Shown piece by piece: positions 1 through 30,173 of a stretch of 64,000 nt of DNA. The stretch covers positions 29,563,519 to 29,627,518 of the forward strand of contig CM049306.1 in NCBI GenBank assembly GCA_026874595.1. Direction: 5' to 3'. Source of the stretch: Sipunculus nudus (taxonomy: Eukaryota > Annelida > Sipuncula > Golfingiida > Sipunculidae). Position numbers and translations under genes: made by a program. Position 1 is the stretch's first letter; each line of letters begins with the position of its first letter. The notes beneath the pieces were generated by a model, which did not search any database, was not told the DNA's origin, and was given only the letters and a program-made list of their open reading frames with translations.

Positions 1-3000
1 TGCAGACTAATAATGCAGTAGCTCCCACAGTAAGAATGAATAAAAAGCCAGGTCTCTCGTGAATAATTCACAGCCATCAGATTTACAGCTGGCTTTTTTC
101 CAGCCTGGTTTATCTGATTGAGAAATATTTTTCATGGGAACTTTACGACAGTTGTCATTGCCTCGTGGCTGGTGTGAGATGGGTTTCTGGTTGTTTTCCA
201 GGATCACCGATCTGTCCCGTATGGTTCACCTCCTGGGCAATAAGCAGAATGATCGCCTGTGCACTTCAGGGAAATCAGTATATAAACCGGGATATGAGGC
301 CGTAAAGTTTGCAGTCCCTGCTTATAGCCTTGTTAAGGAGTGTCATTGGAGGACCGTGGCCTGTCTGAGCAGCGGGTTTACATTTAAGGGTCCCATCACA
401 CAGGTCTTAGTGTTGAAGGACCACACTTGGTTCAGAATGAAACCGCAATATATAATGCAGCTGGCTTATATCTTGTGGAATAAACTCAGTTCTTTTAACC
501 CTGCTGTGCCACTGAGCCTGAAATATTTAATACCTTCTTGAAATCCAAAACACATCTGACACGCAATTTCATTTAATAGCAGTATTGGTGTTGGTAATTT
601 CAGATATGCTGGATAGGTCCATACAGCACACAATAAGGCGTTGGTTATAAAAAAAAATCCTGGTGGAAGACCAGAACATCGTGCAGACTCTTTGTCAAAT
701 ATGATGAATGCTTTATTGTTTGTGGGAAGCAACAATCATCACTATTGAAAAAGATAAAAAAAAATTACAAGACATCATATATTAAATATTTCATGACATC
801 TTGCATGCAAAAAATTTGCAGAATCAGTGATCATTATCAAGAATTAGAAAAGTAACACTGGCTGTAAGGTCTTGTATTAAATAAGCAGAGTTACCAAGAG
901 ACAGATGATAGGCAGGTGAATAAATTTGTTTAATTTCAATATTCCTGATTTTAACATGTATAAAGACAAACAAATATGCTAGCAACGATATACACATATA
1001 GTTTTTATGACGATCCTGCTGGGTTTTACACTCATGTCATGGAGAGTCCTCCAGTGACTTTGACAACATGCAAATTGCTTTAATGAAAGTATTATCACCA
1101 TGGCAACTTGAAGTATAGCAATTTTATGCTTATTCATTCTTGGTAACTTTGTCTTTGAACATTTTATGATTATGATGATTGTGGTATCTCCTTGAGCAAC
1201 ATCATTTTGTATTAACAGATTGAAGAAAAGCTAGAATATTGTGGTGAGATTTATATTTGCGAGGATAATTTGTTTGTGATTTCTTCATTTTTGTCATTTA
1301 ATGGGGCTTTCATTTTAGCGATTGCACTAGAGTCTGTACCCTCTAAATACAACAGTATTTGTATTTATTATAAGATATGAATAAATCCCACAATACCTCA
1401 CTCATTTCTGTTGCAGTCATTACACCATGACCTGTGTCATGTATCCATGGTGATTACTACAGGTTTTACAACAAATAAAGCTTGACTGTATTGGCTGCAT
1501 GGTTTCTATACTATGAACATATTAGGTTGCTAATAAACGGACCATGTTTCCAGAGGTATTATAAACCATTTGTGCAGATCTATGCATCATTAGCTTTTGT
1601 TCTTCTTAGTTGATGGGACATCTTATGCCTGAGGGTTTCACATTCATGATAACTTCCCATTCACAAATATTGCAAAATTAAAACCCACATGAATAAACAA
1701 GACAACCATCGTAGTTATAGAAGAAGAACAAAACAAAATGTGCACTTGATGACCCCATGCCCGATACCTTGGCCAGTGTTTCTCCGTTTTTTATAGCTGA
1801 CCTTTTACTGCTCACGACATGGAACTAACAAGCCTGTTTGGCAGCAAGCATAGCGAGAGTAAAATGGTTTGTGGGGTATAGAAATCCACGGCCTGTCACG
1901 GTGGACGTAACAGGATGCTTTGGCATTGTATTTTGGAGATGGAGGTCCAAATATAGTTGAGTTTCTTTCTGGCATTTTAGTGATGGTATGCAGTAAAAAA
2001 TGTTACATCCTGTGGCACAAGGTCTGTTAGAATAAGAGATATGTTGTCTTGTGGTAATTTTTAGACCCTTGACACAAAAATATCCCAGGATCACACCTGG
2101 TTGAACATCCCTGATCAAATCCAGCTATTTTAAGCCCACACTGTGATGGCCCATGTTTTAAACACAGCAAAACACCCACATATTAAAAGCCAAGTGTTTT
2201 ATCCCAGGTAATTTGACCATGGTTCAAATCCTGCTAAAACCCCCCATTTTGTAGACCATATTCCAGCTGAACAATCTCCTTTGGAAGGCCGAGCTACACA
2301 CAGTTTTTAAAGCCTAGAATTCAAACCTAGCTAAAGACCCCTTTGTGAAATCTAGAAGTCTACAACCAGCTGACCAGCACCACAACGTCTTAAGTATCAG
2401 AACATGATATCTACCTTGGACTGTCACTAAACTTGTATAATAATATAACCAGAAAAAGTTGGAAGAGTAGGATGCCCTTGTGGTATTTGTTATTTTGAGA
2501 AGCCCTGGGCAATGAAAAAATAAATATATCAGTGCCTGTACTGATGCCTTTATGTTATTAATGTTCATACTTATAGAAGCCTTGGACAAGTAAGAGGCAA
2601 AAATTTGGGGGCCTGTATTGCATGCCACATTGTCTTTAGTACATCATGGAAGAAGTCTATCCCTGACCTATGCTTCTTGTGAGATCAGCTTCTTGAGGCC
2701 TGGGGAATAAAAAAAATTTATTTCTAGCCCAGAAATGCATAGTCACTTATCATTGATAGTCAGTGATGTATTATTTTGTCAAGTGATTAAAGTGCTGTCA
2801 TAAATGGTACATTATACATTCCCTTCTCTAAATAAAATTGTGGCAGACCTAATAGATTTTACAGTTGGTTGATACAATGGATATTTAAAGTCTGAAGATT
2901 GTATTCACTATCATTTGGGCCATGGTATCATTATTCATACCATGTTAATATTGTAATTCAGGCAGTAAATATTTGCTCAAGGATAATTGCCTCATAGTGA

Positions 3001-6000
3001 ATAAAGCATGATATTAATAAATGGGAGCAAAATGAGCATACTGACTGAAAATTATGACACACAGTACAGATTTCATGCCTAAAATATATATGTACATACA
3101 CAACACTGGAAGAAATATATGACAACAAGCTAGATCGCTGACTTATTTACTTAGAACTATAATAATGAGGCCTTATCTGGCTAATGCAGGATAATTTGTG
3201 CTTTATACAATGTTAAATACTGTGCAGGTTATACACAGAATGAAACAAAATACTTAATGATGAATAATGATGCTCATGGTTATAATCATAATTATTGGGG
3301 GAGGGGGGGGGGGGGGGGGAGTCCTTGTTATAGTTATTAATGTGACAGGGGGCCTGTGGTTATTTTAGAATATGTGGACTTTGGAGTAATCAAGTCATTT
3401 GACATTCATCCCTGTGGTTACAACAAAAGATAATTCACACCAGGACAAGGATAACTAAACAAAGGACGAGGTTGTTTGGGTCTCGTGTAACCACGGAAAT
3501 CAGATTTGAGGGGAGTGGGGTATCATGTGCTGGTAATCTGGTCACCAGCCAACACTGAAACAAGCATGTACTTATATGCAGATTAGGGCCAGATTTGGGG
3601 CCCAACAACTTGTTCACTCTGGTCTGGATGTTTAATAAATCAGAGGAGTCCGGAATTTGACAGGTCGGACCCCCTGGGTCCGGGTGTTACAGCTTAACAA
3701 TCCACTGTGTTTTCTGACTTGTGCAGCCATGTTGAACTGCAGGCCAGTTTCCCCTGGAAACCTGGTGTGTCATTGTTATAAGCTAGAGCTAATGAAATGC
3801 GCATTTGTGTGTGTAACCCAGATCTGTCATCACTTTATCATCATCATTATATGGTTAAACACACAGTTGACTGTTTAGGGAACCTGCCGGTTTCTCTTTT
3901 TGTCTCTCCTTCATTTTCAGCATTCTTAGCTGGTCTGACATTTTTGCAGCATATCATGGATATTGTGATGTTATAAACCATGCAGGTATGATCAGGTGCA
4001 ACAGATTTGCTACTATTGATTAAAAAAGTCATCCAAACTTGAGGGAAAAAATGAATTTCTATCAGATTCCATTGTAATTAATCCATTTATTTGTTTGTAT
4101 AACCGGGTATGATGTCTACTTTTTTGCAAAACTTTTACCAATCAATTAATCATTGTATGATAACTATTGCTTTTTCATAGCCCTACATCATTTTGATTTA
4201 AGTTGTCATGTTGGCTAAGGTATCATATTTGAATTTTCCTCTTTTGATCATAAATAAAAAAATGTTAATAACATATCAGATACAGTATTTTGAAGAGTGA
4301 TAGTTTGTACATTCCTTTAATGAATGCTTCTGAAGACCATATTCTATGATATCCATGATCTGAAAAATTTATCCTTGAGATGAAAATATAGCTTTCTGGC
4401 TGCATCTTTAGATATAAACTGCCTTATTAAAAAAACAGATACAAACACTGCAGAGGAAAGAAATCAGGTTTGTGAAATGAGTAGTTTTCCTCACTGATAA
4501 ACATGGCTGAAATTTCCAGATTTTATGAGTATTAATAGTTCTTCCAGTTATGTTTGTCGGAACTGAACTGTGTTAAAAGCTTAATCAGCAGAACCTTGTG
4601 GGTATGGAATATGTATTACAAATACCACAAAGACATGCTGAGAAGAGAACAAGTCTATCAAAATTAATGAGCTCAAAAAATCAATCATATCATCAAGAAA
4701 TGGCTACAAAAACTGTGATGTCAGCAGGAAGACCAGGAGTAGCTGTCAAGTTTGTCAGACTCTGTCAGGTGACATGAATTCAGGGAACTGGTTTTATACA
4801 CAAAAAATGAACAATTATTTCTCCTGCCTTGTGTCTGACTGTCATTTTTCTGTTTTTCTTTGTAAGAAAATGTTCCTGTATATATGTCAATAAACAGGAT
4901 GTGATGTACAATCATTACTTGGAAAGCCTGATGACACGCCCAGCAGTGCAGTTCCTGATGCTGACTGCTTGCTGCCCCTTACAGCCTATTTGTCTCCCTG
5001 CCACAGTCAGGTTTCAGATAATTTACTTAATGGGTTTAGGACCCTGGTCTACTGTAGAATATTGGTCCAATGGATATTAATCAGGCAGAAATGGTGTGTT
5101 GTCCAGTTATTAATATGTGATAGCTAGTGTGTTGTCTGAATATATTTTGTTCTACCTGTTGGTGCCCATTTAAATTTTGCAATTATTCTCAGGATTAAAA
5201 TTATTACAAAGTGTGACACTAACATGCAAAAGGGGCCAAAAAAAAAACAAATATAAGAAAACTGTTATGTTATTTATCAACTTTAATATTCTCCAACTTT
5301 CTATTGATTCTGGATCTTGTGACTGATGGACAAGATGTCTCTCAAAGGTTGCCATCTTTATTTTTTGGTAGTTACATTTTTAGCTTATTTATAAATGACA
5401 ATAAACAATCATCAGCTGTTAAACATAGTGATGTGCGCATGTGATTAGTGACCATAACTTTCATCAGTGGAGATCGAGAGGTTAAATGCTTTCTCAGGTA
5501 TTGATTTTATAGCATTTCTGAACTGTTTTCAAAGGTACAGTTTTGGTTTCATTCTGGCTGATTACTTCTGTGCCTCATTCTTTCAGAAATGAGCTTTATA
5601 AAATTTTGCTAAATTTAATTGAACATCCCTAAGTGTAAGGAACTGTAAGGGCCTTCTGCTGTTGTTTCTTGTTTCCACAAGGACCTCTTAAACATTGAAT
5701 GTGTAATCTTAATCTACAAAACTATAATATTGTTCTGTGCATTTTATTTAACATGATTATTATCCTTAGCCTGAGGCAGCGTAAAGTTCATGCTCCAGAT
5801 AGTTTTTACAGAGCACTGTATTTTTAGACCAAGGTTTTCTGATATCCGTTCTTGTGTCCACAAAGACAGGCCAGATTTGAATCTTGTATAGACAGTCTGG
5901 AGAATCAGACTTTTACTCTTTGCAATTTTTATACGGCGAACGTTATCCCAGACCTGAGCAGCTGACTGTATCACAGCTGGTGTTCAAGAAAAACAAACCT

Positions 6001-6395
6001 GTGATGTTTATTAGCAAGTTACTGAAGGGCCCAGTGCATGAAGGATACGTTTTCTTGCAACATACACATGTTTGATAAATATGCATTATATCTCAAAAGA
6101 TGGACAAAGATGGACTCTGAGACTAGTTCCTCAGTGTAATTATCAGTAAGAGTATGAGAACTTTTAAAGTAATAAAAGATAAGTAACCTTCTTATAGTTT
6201 GATATATTTATGAGAACTGCACAGGTGCTAGGTGCAGAGAGGTGTTGGTTCAAGAGGCAACCTGTTTAAAATAAAAATGCTGTACTGACAACAAGCACAA
6301 GGCAAGCCTAGTTTTGACTATACAACATACCATGCAGGCCAGGTTGCTGAACAGGCATCTATCTAGCGACGTTTTTTACAGGTAGACACAGCATA

Positions 6396-6407
6396 AGGTC
6401 ATGACCT
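6396..6407. promoter_or_regulatory. perfect palindromic nuclear-receptor element (IR0)
   Basis: AGGTCATGACCT is an exact inverted repeat of the AGGTCA half-site with no spacer, the form known as TREpal, bound by thyroid/retinoid-type receptors. It sits in a locally CpG-richer patch (about 6360-6620), 6.5 kb upstream of the predicted start codon. The match is exact. Activity is inference, since a 12-base motif can occur by chance. Confidence 0.3.
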
Positions 6408-7629
6408 CGCTAGATGACTGACACTTAAACACAAGGGAGCCCACATAGATGAAAGCGTGCTCTTCTTCAGCCAGGGGCATTGTCAAGATATGTCATTAAA
6501 TATCAGCGTAGATGTATCCCTACTAGGGAGGCGGTTCTCCTGCGGGCCTCGTTAGGGGGCTATTGAAATGCGTAGCACACCTTCCACATGGGTACCTTAG
6601 TGGGCTGATGACAGGAAAGTAGTACACTTGTACATGAGTATTGTACAGGTTGCCACTTAATATGTGATTAATAGAGCACACGTACATGTCTCAGCTGGCT
6701 ACATCCCATTGATAAATGTATGGGCCTGTTTATATGTCACAGTGACATTTATGAGGCCATTTTTTTTGTACAATTACAGTATGGGGTGATGAGCAGGAGG
6801 TGTTGATGTCTAACAGGGGCCATCATCCAGTCTTCTTTGTCACTTTACCTAACAGAACATAAATATGATCAATAATTCTACCTGACAAGGTGTATACATT
6901 TGCTATATAAGGCATTTTAATATAGATTATATAAGAAATTTTCCATTTGACAATTATACAAATGTGCATCTTCATGTTAAATTAAAAATGAAAAATCATG
7001 GAACTGAATGAGGCTTATTATATCTGTATTGCATTCTTTTAAAAAAAGATTGAAAAAATCAGTAATTTCTGTGGAAAATATTATAAGAAAAAAATCAACT
7101 ATGTTCCCTATGATTACATTGGGTCTTTCTTGAACAAGTAAAGAAATTGATGACTGCTTGCTTTACAGCAGGATATCTGTTCTTTTTTGAAGCCACAAGA
7201 GTTCAGAATAAATAGAGAACAAATGACCATGGCTTTAATCTATGTACTCAGCAGTTTTTCATAGGAACACTCCTTCTAAAAGAGTATAAAACATTAGCTA
7301 AATTATTGTGTTGAAAAATTTATGGGTTTTACCTTAAATGTTGCCTGGTACAGGGGGATATTGGTGTTATTTAGCACTATATTTTTCCTGATGTTATTTA
7401 GCACTATATTTTTTCCTACAATTCTATATTTTATGAACAATTTCTTTTCATCCACATGGCTGACCCGCAGTATATTTTTTCTCAGACACTCCACCTAGCA
7501 CTTTCGGAGGTTTAATGGGCAGTTATAGCATGCTTTAGTGAAGGGTTATACTGCGGAGCTTGACAGACAAGGGTCAGGTTTAGTCGAGTTTTGTTGCTGG
7601 CTAGTTGCATTAAATTTATGATGTAAATG

Positions 7630-7970
7630 AGATATGTCCGAGTTGCCGGGGCAGGGCTGGTAGATTAATCAGCCCTGGTGGCTGTTTATTGTGCTGCCAT
7701 ATTGAAATATCAGGCCTGCCAGGCAGCTGATTGGGGATTCTACAAAGACTAGTTGGAACGGCCAGTATACCAGCGCCATACATTTAACAACGAGGTGCCC
7801 ATCACAAGGGCTGAGTCTGAAATATGTTGCTGTTACTTTCAAGCACTTATTTTGTCTGCACACAAATTTCCCCATAGAATAGGTACTCCTGCTTTTTCTT
7901 ACGACTAGGTAGGGCTTCCCAGCAGCTGGCCTAGCCGAGGTGTTGCTGGGCATATAGCCAGACAAACTGC
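7630..7970. other. GC-balanced unique block, possible regulatory element
   Basis: A high-complexity block standing out from AT-rich surroundings. It includes a short dyad near 7653-7676 (GGGCTG, a TAATCA-type homeobox core in the loop, CAGCCC) and further CAG/CTG-rich dyads near 7710-7725 and 7915-7960. No coding potential was recognised. A cis-regulatory role is only a guess. Confidence 0.2.
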
Positions 7971-10900
7971 CTCTTCTGACTGGGCATCATCAGTTTTAGT
8001 CTGGACAGCGCTTGTGACAGCAGGAAAGCTAGTTTAACAGACCTCCTGTTTTGCAGCTTGTTTAAAAAAAAAAAAGATTTTAGACAAATATCAAAAGAAA
8101 ACACCAATCACTTAATGGTCAGGGTTCTGACGAGTGCCAAGCATGCCCCTTTAGAATGGATGAGGTCAGGATAATGGCTTTTTAAAAAGCTGAAAAAACA
8201 TTCATGTTGAAAATGCATTGAAATTTTATTGTCAGGTTTATTCCTTCAGATAGGGGGAAATTTAATCAGTTTTATACTTCTGTGTCAGTAAGTGCCTTAA
8301 AAAACTCTTTTTTTTTTTTTTTCTTTTTAAGAGAAAGTGCTCACTGTAAAATATTTAAAAGATAAAAAGTGGAATTAATATTTATCCTAAACTTGATGGA
8401 ATTCTTGAGAGAAAGAGACCAATAGTTATGTACCAGATTTAATTATGAAACATAGAGATGCAGATATTGTATTAATTAATGGTGTTAACACAACCTTCAG
8501 AAACAAACACCATTATTTGAATTTAAGAAATATAAATTCTGTAATCATTAATGATATTAATCTAATATTTTTAATCAGATTTTATAAAATACAAGTATTC
8601 ATGTAAATTATAGAAGTACAGAGTAGTTTATTCAAGACATCAGGTGCTTGAGCCATCCAGCAAAATAACACACATTATGTCTCTGAATAAAGATGGCATG
8701 CTTTTGAATTTAAGATCACGCATATTACATATTACAAATGATATCATCAGTTTGATACCTAACAAGATGTAGATTTCAATTGGACCAAAATCTAATATCA
8801 GTTTCACTCCTTTTTCTTACATATATGGCAGACATGGTTTCCCTTCAAGTATTTCAGACTAGAATAACAAATTCTGCAAATTTGGTATCTACAAGTTTAT
8901 CTGCAGTATCAATATTAAAATCTGTGGTATTTATATGCATGTATTGTTGTAAACTATGATGTGTCTATGGTAACTATAGAAATATCTTTGATATCTTAAT
9001 GGGTATCTCTGGTACCTGGACATATATGTAACAGATTTGAAAGTATGATAAATGAAGCAGCTTCAAACTTAGTCAAAAAGTTACCTTTTTTGACAGCTGA
9101 CCATAGGTTTAAACTGGTCATATATGTGGTCACTGCTTACATGTATTTGGTCAACCAAACTATTGTTAGTAATGACCTTTGTGGACTGGTGAAGGTAGGA
9201 AGTGGACAAAGGGTTTATTTGCTATGCCTGAGTATGAAAGGAGCCTGGTAGCATTTGTGTATAATTACCAGGTCAGCCGGTGTTTGAACATGAAACATTA
9301 TGGACTATGAACTTTCTGTGTTGTCCTTACATTATGGTCAGTGGGTCAAGTTGGTCAGCCTGGAGTAAACAGAGGCTAAGGGGAACTACTGCCCTCCAGG
9401 GCTCTGTGAGGACAACCCTTTCATATACTGTTACTGTATCTCACCTGACAAATAATGGTATTGCTCAATATAGGCTATGATTCTCTTGAATGTTATTTTA
9501 TTTTCTATTCTGCGCACTGTTTACAAGCTATGGTATTATAATAATAATTATAATGGTGACTAGAACAAAAGTAATAATTATACTCATAATAATAATAATA
9601 GCAATTTTATAAGGGAAAGTATCAATATTATTGTGGTTTTAATTGGTTCTCAATAATAATAATGCTAATGATAATAATATCCCAGCTTGGTGATAACAAC
9701 AAAAGATAACAAACACAAATGCAGTAATTTGACCAGCTCAGCTCACTAATGCTGACGCTAATTGTAATAATGATACCAAAACAGTTACTTTTATCATTAT
9801 CTTAATTATTATTATTTAATAATTGCAATATCTTATCCTGAAAACCATCCTTCATTTCATGTTTCCAATTAACGAGGTCCCTTATTCCATCTTTTCACTT
9901 TCTGCACTGTGTGATCTTCTACTGAACAGATCACAATTAGAATCTGACATAGGTTATGTTAATTCAGAAAGAACAAGACTCAGTTTAATATTCCCTTTGA
10001 TGTCTTAGTGAAGTCTTTGAAAATGTGCTGGATGGTATCATGTTTCAAGTGAAGCTTTCTTGTTATCCTGAATGGTTACATCTAAAAAGTTACTTATTAA
10101 TGTAGCGATATACATGTTAGCATGGCTCAGGACCTGCTGTTCTTGGTCATTTAAATGGGACTTTATGAAGAAATCTATCAACTCTGTTTACAACTGGGCT
10201 GCTGTGGTATGAAGTGGAATATGATATTTTTTTTCATATGCTTGTTAATTAACATCATTGAAGGCTGCTGAGAGTCTAGCTACGTCTCTGTGGAACAGGT
10301 GGAGAGAAATAATATTATCTTTTTTGGGGATTTCTTCAGTGAAGACAGGTCACTTGAAATGCTGATTTATTTATCATGAATATTTTATTTTTATTTCCAA
10401 GCATTTAGTTATATATTACAGTAAGATGAAATTTTTTTTTCATTATTACACTCTGATATACATGAAAACAGGGTTTACATGTTTAATAAGAATTTCTACT
10501 TATGCACTACCAGTAAGTGCACAGTCACATATACATCAGTTAGCTTGTTGCATCAGGAAGTAGCCTGTAAGAAGGAACATCCATATTGGATATTTGTGAT
10601 GAAGATCGTGTCATTTGCACTTGATCACTGAACATTAATATTTCTCACTGAACTGAGTATGGAATGAAAAACAACCCCTCCCTTCTCTGCAAGATGTTCA
10701 GCCTCAGTCATGTTAAGCTCACAACGCAAGCGATACACGATACATTCCTATCCCAGCCAGTCAGGCAGCATCCAGTTCTGTTTAGACCCATAATTTTGTC
10801 AGAAAATCATGCAGCATTGAATGAACAATTAATTAAGGCTTCTGTCATCCTAGCTTCCTGGGCCAGGGAGAGCCTGGCATGTTGTTTATGGCTGCATCGA

Positions 10901-11329
10901 TGAGGAAATAACAATGAATAATGTACACTTTATGCTGCGATGCCATGACAGTCAGATACAGCAATTTAGTGGCTTACACTTAAAACGTTTGATTTATAAA
11001 AGGGCTTTTAGCACAAGGGTTCAAGTTAGATTCAGTGTTGAATGTTAAAAAATGGAATAGTTTGTATAGTTGTTTTGTTTATTAAAGCTTTCTACAAATC
11101 TTCTCTCACAGCATTATATATCTCTCACTTTATTTGTTATTCTTCTATTTCATTTATGAGCTGTTTTTCATTTGAATGTCAGTGTTACCTTAAACCCTGC
11201 GTTGATAAATGTTAGATTCACCTGCATTGATAAATGATTAGATTTATCTATCTTACTTTTTCAAAGCAGGACAACTTCATTCACTTTTCAGTTTAACCAT
11301 ATCACATGACCTGAATACAGAAACAGAAA

Positions 11330-11580
11330 TCATTTTTGCACTCTCAACCTATTTGTTATATTGACAGAGGAAGTTTTTGCTCCCATAGTATATTTGTTAT
11401 AATATATGAACAAAGAAATTAATATTTGCCCACACACACAGTTAATTGATATTTGAACAGAGAAAGTATTTCGCCCCCACACTAAAAAATGTTGTGCCAA
11501 CACAGTTATTTTGTATGTGGAATAACAAATTAATGTTTTCCACACATCATTATTTGATGTACAGACAAAGAAATTATCAT
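11330..11580. repeat. degenerate tandem repeat
   Basis: Three or four diverged units of roughly 70-80 bp share the order 'TTGTTATAT ... gaaCAaAGaAA..TaTTtgCcC ... CACA'. The repetition is visible by eye but heavily decayed, so unit limits are approximate. Confidence 0.35.
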
Positions 11581-12600
11581 ACTAGAGACTGGGCAGGGCA
11601 TGGTCTGTGAACAAAGAAAATCTATTGATCATATAGGGTAATATCATTAAGTAAACATACTTTGAATGTAATGTGTCATGGACCAATTAATGATCTGAAA
11701 CCAGTATCTAGTACAGCCAAGTATGATTTTAGTAGGACACCAGTCTAGTGTTGACAGTGGATAAGGTTCAGACAGGTCAAGTAAGTGGTCGTCGGTGACA
11801 TTAGATAATGTGGACACTACGACTGGCCCTGTTTCCTGCGTGGATATATCCCTTAGTGAGGACAGTAGGAGTAGCATCACTGGCCTTGTTCTCCACCTTA
11901 TGTACAGAGGAGGCTGTTGCTGGACTGGGTGACAAGGGCTTACCAGCACAAGGTATTGGGGAAGTATTGATGGACTAGAATGAGTCATCCAGTGCTGAGG
12001 AGCCTGATGATTCAGGGCTTGACTCAGGCTGCCTTCTCCTCTGATTCAGGTCCCCCTCTATGTATATAGTTCTCTTTAACCTTTTGTGTGTCCACACTTC
12101 CACTCAGGAGTAACATAGACAACTGGCTTCAGCTGTTACAGCCCTGAGGTTTTAAATCCTCTTCTTGTGCTGTGGACCCTGCGGTGCTTTCGGCTGTATG
12201 GTGCTGTCATAAGCACTAACTTTAACTGATTTACAAACCTGAAATGCGGCAAAGAGGATAACTAATACTTGTTTGTCATCGCCACGGAAAAGTCTTTACT
12301 GTAAGGAGCATCTGTACTTAAATCCTGCCCTTCCAGCCTTGGGGTTCATAGTTTATTGATATCTGGGCACCCTTGTGAGAACATTACATAGTAAAGCGTA
12401 GTCTGGGCAGACAGACCATGGACTGGATTCTGACCCTGTCATCATAGTGCTGGCTCAGCATAGCTGTTCAGTCTGTCAGCATTCAGAATATGACTGGATG
12501 ATATCTGACCCAGGAGACTTTTACGTATTTATGTACATTATTTGATTAACATTGTGCCCTGGATTAACTGCAGGGAAGATGATAGTGGAATTATATACAG

Positions 12601-12800
12601 AATATTATTAGCTTGGATCAGATACTGTATATTCTAAGCTTGGATCAGATAACAATATATTATAAGCTTGGATTAGATAATAATATATCCTAAGCTTGGA
12701 TCAGAAAACAATATATTCAAAGCTTGGACTAGATAACAGTATATATTCTAAACTTGGATTAGATAATATATTCTAAGCTTGGATCAGATCACATATTGTT
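12601..12800. repeat. 26-30 bp tandem array, seven units
   Basis: Seven copies of a unit with core AAGCTTGGATCAGAT followed by an AACAATATATTCT-like tail begin near 12609, 12636, 12663, 12692, 12720, 12750 and 12776. Units differ by a few substitutions (GGATTAGAT, GGACTAGAT). The array stops about 8 bases before the likely 3' splice site at 12808 of the first coding exon, so it probably sits at the end of an upstream intron. HindIII-type AAGCTT recurs in five of the seven units. Confidence 0.85.
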
Positions 12801-12808
12801 ATTTACAG

Positions 12809-12906
12809 CATAGTGCACAAATAGTTTACCTGGCATCAGTACATCGACAAAAGAAAAACATAAAGAAATTTAGTTTAATAAATAAAGAAGATAAAAAGTT
12901 GAAACC
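12809..12906 (+). other. probable 5'UTR part of exon 1 (after acceptor ATTTACAG)
   Basis: A 3' splice site-like ATTTACAG ends at 12808, and there is no ATG in frame between it and the start codon. An in-frame TAA at 12892-12894 closes the frame upstream of the ATG at 12907. Together these suggest that the coding exon begins with about 98 bases of untranslated leader. The acceptor is weak on its own, with a short T-rich tract, so transcription could instead begin nearby. Confidence 0.35.
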
Positions 12907-29644
<16,738 letters not shown>

Positions 29645-30155
29645 GATGAGTTGTCACATGGCCAGCAAACTGTCCAATCAGTGTGTTTGCCTGTTCAGTG
29701 CAGCTGTGGAGGCCATATTAAGTGTTTGATAAGAGTAGGCATACCTTGTGTGTCCGTACAAGCCATGCAGCAGAACTGGAGTATATGTCTCCAGATCTGG
29801 AGAGAGCAACTTCCCCGGATGGAGTAATCACTGTTCTAGAGCATAGTCAAGTCAGCAGAAGTATTGTTAAATGCTGTTGCTTTGGGTCATTGGTTTTTTA
29901 TACTGACTGTCTGAAAGTTTGCTGTAGTTAGCACAATGCAATTAGTAGCAATACTGGCATTCAGCTTGAAATACAAAAAATGTTTCACATTTTCTAATTA
30001 ACTGTTCAACGTTTGGTCTATTATGTGATGACATCCTTCAAGCTGTACTTCCCATTTATTGCAAAATTGTTGAATAGCTGTTTGTCCTTGAGTGGGAAAA
30101 TACAAAATCTTCTGATGATAAGAGTGATTGATGAAACAAGACAGTTCACCAGTAG

Positions 30156-30173
30156 CCCAGAAGATGGCAGCAC
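30156..30173 (+). promoter_or_regulatory. CTCF-like motif
   Basis: CCCAGAAGATGGCAGCAC fits the animal CTCF core CCASNAGRKGGCRS. It lies within the predicted 3'UTR. Occupancy is unknown. Confidence 0.3.

Larger units (their letters stand above)
1..12808. other. non-coding 5' flank or 5'UTR intron of the RNF38/44-like gene
   Basis: No open frame in this stretch shows recognisable protein similarity or paired splice sites. The sequence is AT-rich, with short A/T runs, an interrupted G tract at 3297-3319, ATA/AAT microsatellite at 9539-9605, and a few more CpG-rich patches (about 1-720 and 6360-6620). CpG is otherwise sparse, as in the rest of the transcribed part of the window. This would fit an intron of a longer transcription unit, but no upstream exon was identified, so it may equally be intergenic. 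Confidence 0.5.

Noticed and set aside
2222-2232. GGTTCAAATCC, a tRNA B-box match
   Set aside because: No A-box at the right distance upstream and no cloverleaf arms, so not a tRNA gene.
12601-12800. Regularly spaced repeat units resembling a CRISPR array
   Set aside because: Units are contiguous and diverged with no unique spacers, in an animal genome. It is an ordinary tandem repeat.
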